The notes under the pieces: model-generated
Databases searched by the model: none
What the model saw: the letters and a program-made list of their open reading frames with translations, nothing else
What the model was told of the DNA's origin: nothing
In this document: piece after piece, positions 55,914 to 64,000 of the stretch
How the letters are laid out: the number at the start of each line of letters is the position of its first letter
Position numbering within the stretch: the stretch's first letter is position 1
DNA from: Anthostomella pinea
Taxonomy: Eukaryota > Ascomycota > Sordariomycetes > Xylariales > Xylariaceae
Assembly: GCA_963556695.1 (NCBI GenBank)
Contig: CAUWAG010000010.1
Span: forward strand, 1,860,001 to 1,924,000
Length of the DNA stretch: 64,000 bases
Reading direction: 5' to 3'
Translations under genes and position numbers: made by a program

Positions 55914-58876
55914 ATGTATTGCCATCCCCAGTCATAGACATGTCTTGCATTTGCGGGAACATCAATCATGCATAGACTCGGAACGGTTGCGTTGCATTTA
56001 CGGGGGCATCAAGTCATGTCTTAAAAAGTTACAGGTTTCTTTTTTCCATCACTATGATACCTCGCGTCCGATAGAGCGTTTCTCGCGACCTGTAACAAAT
56101 CTTTCACTTCCCCAAATTGTTTTATGACTTCTTTTTTTCTCACGTGCTTCTGCTGGCATCAGTCGGTCACAGGGCTCTGTGCGGAGGACGCTGTGCTATA
56201 ATACGTACCGGAGGTGCAGCGGCGTGGGTGTTCACTTCATCCGGACCGCAACGGAAGCACCTCTGCTCGAAGCAGTCAGTGTTTGTCTCCCGAGACAGAG
56301 GATCTCGTGCAGAGTGAAGCTGCCGCTAGCGAGGAAGAGCAAGAGTACACGAAGCCGCGGGCACCAAGTCGGTCAGTCGTACAGGGGGAAGTTGCCAGCG
56401 ATGGAAAAACCGAACGGACGTGGTGGTGTGTTTCTCTATTGCATTTGGATTTTGGCGTCATGGACTGGCTGGCCACTGGCTTGATTCCCCCCCCCCCCTC
56501 CTCCCCCCAGTTGACGCTTTCCATTCGCACGGGTACTTCCACTGCGAAGGTGTGGTGGTGGAAACCATCGTCGACGGCCGGGTGACGAGAGTGGTTCCGA
56601 CTGATGTCAGTCAACGGTTCGGGACAAAAGCACAGGCCTGTATGACGGTGGAAAGGAAGGGAGGGAGGGGCATAGTTGCACTTGTTGAGGGAAGCGAACA
56701 AAGTCGGACGTTGCCTGTATATCATTAATCTCTAGACCACCAGCCAGTGGCAGTCGCGCAAATGGGAAATCCTGAAATGTATCATGGCCTCTTTGTGGAT
56801 GCTTGAAGTCTGTATGGAGTTGCTATAGCAGCTTTCGAGTACGTGCTGGGTGCTATGGCATTTGCACACGGGCTGTTAATGGCAGTCAGCCTGGCAGTGC
56901 CCCCTCAATTAACTTTACTGACTGATACAACTGGCTGTTGCGGTTTGGGGTTGTGAAGATGAGGGCATCCTGAGAACGATCTTGTGTTGGGGTGATTATA
57001 TTCCTATCGGCCAGCTGTTTCATCGCTGGGATGGCAGCGAATGCCTTCTCTTAGTGACAGATACCAGTTGAGCGACGGCGTTCACATGAGGAGATCGACG
57101 ATGATGACAAGTGCTTACTTCGAAGGGTCAGTATCATTGTTGCTATAGGCTGCATGCCTGTTCTATCGCTTCAAATCCCTGCGTCCTACGACCTCGGCCT
57201 CATCTTCTTCGGCTGTTGCCCTTCGATTCTGGCCTTGCTGTATGCAGATCGCAGCCCATGATGGGCCTAGAAGACTTCGGCAACTCGCAAGCTTCACAGT
57301 GGCGGCAATGATAGGCTCTGCTTGCCAGGAGGAGCTCCGCTCGGTTTCTACCTTGGGTAGTGCTCTTGTACGACGGCTTCATGCTCGAGAAAAGGCTTGC
57401 GGCCGGACCCGACCAAACTGCATGTCCGGACCAGTCCAACTCCGAGATCGTGCGTCGGCGGGATTGGTTGAAGACAGACACGGGGAACAAGAGCTTCATG
57501 AGCGGCAGCTGTGACCCTTCAGAGTATGCTCCAAGACTTCGAGGTGAGATTTGCTGCTTGAGTCGTTACGCCTGTGACGCCGAACCCGGGATGTTGTCTC
57601 GTCTTTACACGATCCTGCCCGCCGCGGCCGGCTGTTGTTGTGTTCTGCCATGCTCTGATGTGGTGAATGAGCTGGCTGTCTGGATCGCCTGACTTCTTCC
57701 CCTCAGAGGCAATGTAGACACGGGCCCCTGGTTGGGATGCTGGCTTGGCGAGCACGAGGGCATTGGGGATGGCATGCCACATAGAGCAGTGGGTGGGAGC
57801 TCCAACTTCTCTTCATCTTGTCAGGGCAGAAGCGAGGGATCAAAGTTTGACCATTGATACTCCTGAATTTGAATCTGATTTGTTTTTCAGTGATACCCTA
57901 CGCTTCTCTCGTGTTAAAGATTACGGAACATCCCGTGTTTACAGCTGATGTCAAAGAGCTTGTATCGTCCTAAGCTTCGACTGGTCATAATCCTCTACTG
58001 TAAGTCAGCCGTGATATGCTGCCGTGAATATGTAACGACGAACAAGACCAAAGCCAGGGTATCATGCCATGCCTCCTAGGTAGGGGGTTGACTAATCTAG
58101 CAGAAAGATACCATGCTGGCTTAAGCACCCACATACATACCATAAGACCCGCGAGTGCTTCGCCCTCAAGGTCTGCAGCTATCTGTGACCATTGGCCTAG
58201 AAAACCACAAGACCAATTTCCGTAATCAAAGCAGCTTATGGGCCGCCACACAGTCTTGAGTAATGATGGTGCAGTTCTTCCCGCATCAAGAAAACCATCT
58301 ACGATCTTAGTCCTGCGATCATCGTACATGCTATGGGAAAACAAGATGGGGCATGTGATCTGGTTGTCCTATCTCATTCCGTTGACTATGGCTAAGTACG
58401 AAACAAGAAAAAAAAGGAACAAAAAAAGACGTGAGACAAAACATACAACACCGGGGATTCGCTGGTCGTCACCGACCCAACTACTAATCCGGCGGTATCA
58501 GGCTTATTTAAGGCAGAGCGGACGGGATGCCAAGTTCTCCTGATCCTATGGTCGTATGTACTAGATCGTGGCTATACGTGGATACATATTTGACGGCGTG
58601 ACGAACCGACTCCGAGAGAGGCTTGCGGGCACACCATGGAGTAACTTAGGGGCATGAGAGTCCAACGGCAGCACCCCTGTTGCGCCCATAAATGTGGCGA
58701 AGGAGCGTGCGAAGAAAAGAAAGCCAGATAAGTGGCCAGGAGAGGAGACGATGGAGGGAGAACATGAGGCATGGACCCGCCTGGGTGTTGAATCCGGGCC
58801 GCCCAGCATTAAGGGGAGCCACAAGTACGTCCCCCATTCCCTCTGTTCGAAAGTGTCCTCCACAGATGCATGCCTT
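55914..58876. other. gene-poor spacer
   Basis: About 3 kb without a supported gene. It includes a poly-C-rich tract near 56489-56509. Frames such as 56214-56585 and 57360-57692 have no recognisable motifs or splice logic. Confidence 0.45.
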
Positions 58877-59150
58877 TTAGCAGATCCCGTTGTTAGGCTC
58901 GGGCCTAGAGAAAGGCAAGTGTATTAGCAAAAGCCACGCCGAAAAGGGGGGGGGAGTCGCGGAGGGGGCGCGCCCGGGTCGGCCAGCTGCTCGGAAAACG
59001 TACTTGAATCGCCATCCGGATGCGTCCGACTGGCCGCCACCGTTGTAGCCGTTGATCTCGGTCTGGAGGCGCAGGGCGCAGGCGTCGGCGCCGAGGTCGA
59101 ACGAGGCGCCGGTGTTCAGGTTCTGGACCAGGAAGGCGACCTTATCCTCT
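58877..59150 (-). CDS. 3' end of an unidentified gene, or its remnant
   Basis: On the minus strand a frame reads EDKVAFLVQNLNTGASFDLG and continues to SDASGWRFK at 59004. A good donor (GTACGT) follows, then a 99-bp intron with a GCTAATAC branch site and a TTTCTCTAG acceptor, and a last exon 58904-58877 encoding PEPNNGIC and a stop. Composition is much more GC-rich than the surroundings, as in real fungal exons. I could not find a matching start: upstream of about 59150 the frame runs into Arg/Cys/Pro-rich translation that looks like antisense. The piece may be the tail of a small gene whose front was lost or inverted. Family unknown. Confidence 0.4.
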
Positions 59151-59179
59151 GCGTGTCCGTGACCTGGACGCAGGCTGTC

Positions 59180-59335
59180 TTGGATTAGCCAGGCGCGTAC
59201 GAGCCGGGGATGACCACACGGCCGCCGCGGTCCGGGTCGAGCTCTACAACAACAGCACCGAGGACGGCACGAGCGAGAAGACCGTCCCCACGAACCCCGA
59301 GTGCACGGACTTCAAGCTATTCGGCAGCTTCCATC
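59180..59335 (+). other. coding-like fragment on the opposite strand
   Basis: The plus strand reads VRVELYNNSTEDG, then EKTVPTNPECTDFKLFGSF, and in another frame GCTGFRAACTCP. This looks like natural protein but has no start codon or splice context. It abuts, in the opposite direction, the minus-strand fragment at 58877-59150. It could be the other half of the same gene after a local inversion. Confidence 0.3.
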
Positions 59336-60346
59336 AAGCTGGTAGCACGGCTGCACCGGCTTCCGGGCCGCGTGTACGTGCCCTCGCAGGGCTGCGTCGA
59401 CCCGGCTTCCCGATTCCGTCGAGCTATAGGCCTGTGAAACGGTGATGGAACGGGGCGGGAGGGATGGGATGGGGATTGGGAAAGGGGGAGGTGGTGGGAA
59501 GGGGCTGTGGGCTGCGTAGGGGGCATCTGGAGGGTGTTGGTGCCGGGTCTTGCGTGCTCGTATTATCCAGTTATCCCGAGCCATCTGCGGCACGGCGAGG
59601 TCTTCTCGGCGGCCAACGGCCTGCATGCTCCTGCCCCCGAATACACCTGGTAGTATGGCCAGTAGAAGATCGATATGACCGGGACATCACGGGGAATGGA
59701 GCAGACTGTAACACAGCCGGACCACACTAGTCTTGTCGATGCTGCCGCGATGACGCCGTGGCTACACATTACGCACATTATTGTTTGAGCAGAATTTGGT
59801 GACGCGTATACTGACCGACATTAGAGCCGGCGGAAGAAACATAAATCAAGATATGGGTACTTTCAGATAATCAAGAGTATCACACGTCCTCGGATTGGGC
59901 ATTGGAATAACAACATGGGTGGAAAGAAACAGCACCAACTCATCAGGACTGGTATGTACACATCAGTTACTACATACGTGCTAGAGTCAATCCATTGACC
60001 AGGCCTGCCTTGCCTGTGTAGCGCTGGTAGCTCTCGGGGAGTTTTCGAGTCGTGCCGCGTTCATGAAGGGCACCCTGTGCCGTACGCCGAGGCTGTACTC
60101 GACGGCTATGCTAGACAAGCAAAGAAGAAGGATGGAAGACTTCCATGGTATCGGCTCGCGTCCCACAATCGCCAGAGTGACACCAAACCTGCTCTGTTCC
60201 GTATACCGTACGCCATTCGAAAGGAAGTGATGCACAAAGTTTCCCGTGCAAGATACGAATCTTGGTCATGCCGTGTCGTAGTTTTACAATATAATCGTGG
60301 CTGAAAGAGCAAAGCGTTCAGTACGCGTGAAGAAGTCGAAATATCT
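59336..60346. other. intergenic region
   Basis: No supported gene. The right end is the 3' flank of the Tea4/Bud14-like gene. Confidence 0.45.
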
Positions 60347-63300
60347 TTAAACTCTGTTTCGACGCCGCTGTTTGCGGGCGAGGAAGTCTGCAAGCATGTC
60401 GTCTAGTTTCTGTGCCATAATTAGCCTCTAGCAAGAGCAGGTGGTCAAGGCTGATATGAGCTTACAGTGGTTATCTCGGCCAGCTTCGCCTTCTCCTCCA
60501 GGTACATTGTATGGCCAACAGGATGCTCAGACCCGGGAGGGGCAACATCGCTCGTATCATATACGATCGTAAGTAAATCCCGCACCTCGGTGCTTGAGTC
60601 GAAGAAGGCTCGGAGGTTGGCATCATTCCAGGTCGTGGTGTTCGGAGCCGACGTAGATGCTGTGGTCGTCGAATCCTGGGTTTGATGTGTCCTGCCTTCA
60701 GCGTCCGCAAGCTCTGGCGATGGTGATGATACAGGCGACGAGCGCTCCTCTTGGCTGGAGCTATCTACCATGAGAGCAGGCGGATTTGAGGATGTGACAG
60801 GCGACACCTGGACAGGGGATTCCGCCAAGCGTTCTTGGGCCGGACGCTTGGCGGCAGCGGGCTCGGCCTGTTGAGGTATGGACATTTGAGTGCCCAGGTA
60901 GCTGTCCGGAAACGCGCCTGGAAGACTAGGCCGCAGAGGCTTGTCTTCGGATGGCTGTCTTCTGGGCTCAGGTGGAGCTCGAGTAGGCTCCGGTACGTCC
61001 TCCTCCACCTCTTCCTCGGGAGAGTCGAAATCGTCTAGCTCGACTCGCGACTTGGATTTGGTGGCCTTGGGCGGCTTGGGCTCTGAGCTCGACGACGGCA
61101 GAATTCTGGACATGGCCGACTTGGGCTTGTCCTCCTTCTGAGGCGGTCTTTCTGGGCTATCGAGCTGATCGGATTCCACCATCCTCAGTGTCGCAGGGGG
61201 CGTGTTTGCAACATTGTTGGTCGTCCTGACCTCCGAAGCCAATAGAGGAGCCCTATCTGCACTTGTTTGTGGTGTTGTGACAGCAGGTTTGCGCGTGGGA
61301 GAGGACGGGTCGCTTCTAGGTTGTTGCTTCTGTAGCTTGCTGGGGTTTCGTTGTGGAGTTCCGCTCTTATCAGGCGAGGACTCCGTGTCGATGACTTCGG
61401 GTTCTTCTACTAGGTCTTTTTCACTGGTTCCACTACCAGTATCCATGGACCTCTTGCCGAAGGATTCGTCGTCATCATCAATAGACTTCTTCTTATCCTT
61501 GCGCGAGAAGAAACTCCGGATAGCGCTCGGCTTCTTGTCTTTCTCCTTTTTGTCTTTCTCCTTTCTCTTCTTGTCGTCTTTGCTCTTGTCAGCCACGAGT
61601 TCCTTCTCTAGCTTGTCGAAACTTGGCCGTTGCCGCACCTCCTTGGAGTCGCTCGAGATGCGCGATTCATTATCATCCCGCAGGAGCCCAGGTGTCAGGG
61701 TGATCTTTTTGGTCTCTATGGTATCATCCTTGAAGAACGAGTCTGTATTCCGCACAGTGCCATTTCTAGTGGTCCGTTCAGACTTCGTGTCAAAGATCTC
61801 ATCACTACTCCTGGACGCTTCCGCTGCTGATTCGACTTGCTCGGTTTCCTCAGGCTTGACAACATCAAGCTTCACCTGTTTCTGGCTGCGAGGCTTTAGC
61901 GGTTCGACCATGGCAGTCTCATCGTCTTCAAGAGCCTCAGTCGCATTATTGTGGGCATCAGTCTGCTGTTGCTTGTCCTGCTGCTGTCCACCTTGCTCCT
62001 GTGACTGGGCGTCACCATCTTGCCCTTCCTCATCGGTGGAGTAGTCGAAGTCAGAATAGTCCACATATGTAGGAGGTGCGAAGGCGACTGTCTTTTTTTG
62101 GCGTCTCCGTATTGCTGTTTTGATAGGGTTCTTGGTCTTCTCAGCCTGATCACCGAGCATTCTTGCTGACAGCTATTCGCCAGTCAGTCTAAGGCCCTTC
62201 GTAAAATCCAGGGTGGTCACATGCATCGATATTTCTGTGCTTATTAAGACGTGCCAGTCTTTCCGTCGGTGTCTCGATATGTTCGGCTGGAAGATATCCT
62301 GCAGTCAAGTGCATCAGCTCATGCGCCTCCAAGTAGACTGATACAACGTAATCCATACCAATACTACTATCCTTCACAACCCGGACAAGCCACCAGTAGC
62401 TGTTGGTATCATCGAGGAGTACCATGGTGTCACCCTTGGTAGCGTTGGCTTGGCCTTCGACAGTCGCGACGAAGGTGTGGAGGGCGTAGACGAATTCGAA
62501 ATCGATGTCCTCTGCGTTTTGTAAGCTCTCACTATCCCAACCAGTGTCATTAAACATCGGATCTTGAAAAATGAAAAAGCCGTCATCATCATAGTAGTCG
62601 AATGGCTCCTCCAGGAACTCGTATGAAGGGGTAATATGTTCTTCGTCGATGCCAGGCTCGACTGGTTGGGTGTTTGGCAAACGGTCCACAGAGAAGTCCT
62701 CGATCTTCATGTCCACTCCGGAATCACGGCTCTCGCATGGACTTGCTTCTTGCCTCGGCTGCTCCAAGTCGTTGAGAGGTTCACTTCCCAGCTCCAGGTC
62801 TTGTATGTCTCGATCGGACGCGTGGTCAAGGAGGTGTGTGCGACGGTTGTGTCCATTGTCTTTGCCATAGTTGTTGCTATCGTCATAGTTGTTGTGGTCG
62901 TTGCCGTAGTCGCTAGACGTGGCCAATCCGACATACTCACCAGTATGATGATGATGGGGATGACAACAGTGTTCCTCTCGGCCAGCAGAAGCCTTGCTTG
63001 ACTGCTGGCGCTCCAGTCTATCGAGCAACAGCCCGACCTCGTTTTCGAGGGAGCTATACCTCTCTGGAAAATCAGGGGGGACGGCAATAAGGATGTACCC
63101 ACCATCTTCAATCGAAGGTGAACTCGAGATTTTGTCCATCATGTCATCATCCAAGCCGTCGTCGGCATCTCCATCCATGTCGCCATCCTCGTCAGCAGTG
63201 CCCGTGGCGCCCCCGTTCTGCGCAACAGCGAGCGCATCTTGCTGTTGCATGCTGCTGCCATCCATGGAATTGGCGACACCACTCGCGAGATCTTCGGCGT

Positions 63301-63711
63301 ACTGTTGCAGGTCACCGTCGTTGTCACCATTGGCCCACGAGACTCTCGGACTGCGCCCCTCTTCCTCTGCCCTTTCTTCTTCGACTTCGCGTATGGTCTC
63401 GGCCTGGTGTGGCGCAAGGGAACCGTTCGGGTTGGGCGACAACTTCGAAGAGGGATGTTTATGTTCTTTGGCAGAAGGCGCGTCGTGATCCTGAAGGTCA
63501 ATGGAATCTGTTGCAGGAGAATGAAGCGTCAGCACGGGACAGGCGAGTTGCGAGGCGCAAGTTGCAGAGAGGCGGGCAGGGGCGAGGGCGAGGGCGGATC
63601 GTTGGATTCTGGATCCTGGATCCAACTTCCAGATCCCAAGTAATTTTGTTTCTATGGCACACGTTACATCAATCAGCACTTACCGGCTCGGATGATCTGT
63701 GGTCTCGTCAT
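60347..63711 (-). CDS. SH3-domain polarity protein, Tea4/Bud14-like
   Basis: Five exons: 63711-63684, 63507-62359, 62298-62221, 62165-60466 and 60409-60347, giving 1,005 residues. The start is a 28-bp exon (MTRPQIIRA) followed by a 176-bp intron. The N-terminal part is acidic with His- and Asp/Asn-rich patches. The SH3 domain (about 348-405) reads FVYALHTFVATVEGQANATK, then SYWWLVRVVKDSSIG joined over a 60-bp intron to YLPAEHIETPTERLARLNKHR. The next exon starts with MLGDQAEKTKNP and has KKTVAFA, an RVxF-type PP1-docking motif, near residue 442. The rest is Ser/Pro/Lys-rich and disordered, ending with a short basic helix (KLDDMLADFLARKQRRR). Tea4 and Bud14 bring protein phosphatase 1 to cell tips and regulate formins, so a role in hyphal polarity is inferred. 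Confidence 0.9.
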
Positions 63712-64000
63712 GTTGGCCGCTTGGTTCTTTGCAGAACCGGTGGCATGAACCTCCTAACGCGTTGGGTCTTTCCTTGGCGGATACTGCTATCAGTCCGGCT
63801 GTTCATAGCATTCAGGCGACCGTGACCACGTCTCTTCTTGCCTCGGGGCTGGCACCAAGGCTCCTGGCTTCTCTTTTTTTCGATGGGTGTTGGCTTGTCG
63901 CAAGGGGCTGGGAGGATGCCAGGATTGGCGATTGATTAGGTAAGGTAGGCACGTAGGAACCGTGGGATGCAGCAGGCGGTACGGTACGTATCGACCACGG
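63712..64000. other. promoter side of the Tea4/Bud14-like gene, window edge
   Basis: 5' flank of the gene; the short frames here have no recognisable content. Confidence 0.5.

Overview
This window comes from the nuclear genome of a filamentous ascomycete (Pezizomycotina, most likely a Sordariomycete-like fungus). The genes have short introns, mostly 49-110 bp, with GT..AG ends and CTRAY-type branch points. The conserved genes have clear fungal counterparts, and several premature stops look like RIP (C to T at CpA). There are no bacterial operons, CRISPR arrays or credible RNA genes. No assignment was checked against a database; all are from reading the translated sequence.

Left part, 1-19.7 kb. 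In order: a G-patch splicing factor (Spp2-like); a four-exon maltose-type sugar permease; a GH13 alpha-glucosidase divergent from it that is broken by an internal deletion/frameshift and a TGG to TGA stop; a CorA-like membrane protein with a perfect 24-bp duplication in its last membrane segment; an RBR-type ubiquitin ligase; a Ppn2-like membrane phosphoesterase; and a 2EXR-domain gene interrupted by a small insertion that probably behaves as an intron. Two MITE-like inverted-repeat elements and a third inverted repeat lie between the ligase and the phosphoesterase.

Middle part, 20.5-37 kb, is an accessory, decaying segment. A large gene encoded a chymotrypsin-like (Cys-type) domain, a GMC oxidoreductase and an alpha/beta-hydrolase in one chain. 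It now carries several single-base frameshifts, and a 5'-truncated LINE with a 17-bp target duplication sits inside one of its introns. Next to it are a membrane-anchored fungal protein frameshifted just before its membrane helix and a C2H2 zinc-finger regulator with a TGG to TAG stop. Beyond these are telomere-like repeats, a solo LTR with a 5-bp target duplication and an AT-rich stretch. The nonsense changes and the deletion look like real decay. The homopolymer frameshifts could also be assembly errors, although the long housekeeping reading frames of the window are clean.

Right part, 37-64 kb, is a conserved housekeeping block: a short-chain dehydrogenase; a THO complex subunit 1 (Hpr1/THOC1) fused in frame to a complete guanylate-kinase domain; an Aquarius/Cwf11 spliceosomal helicase divergent from it; eIF4G; and a Tea4/Bud14-like SH3 polarity protein. 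Long gene-poor spacers (46.4-51.0 and 55.9-60.3 kb) separate them, the second holding small coding remnants. Spp2, Aquarius and THO connect to pre-mRNA splicing and mRNP assembly, and eIF4G to translation. The permease and the dead maltase are what remains of a maltose-utilisation pair.
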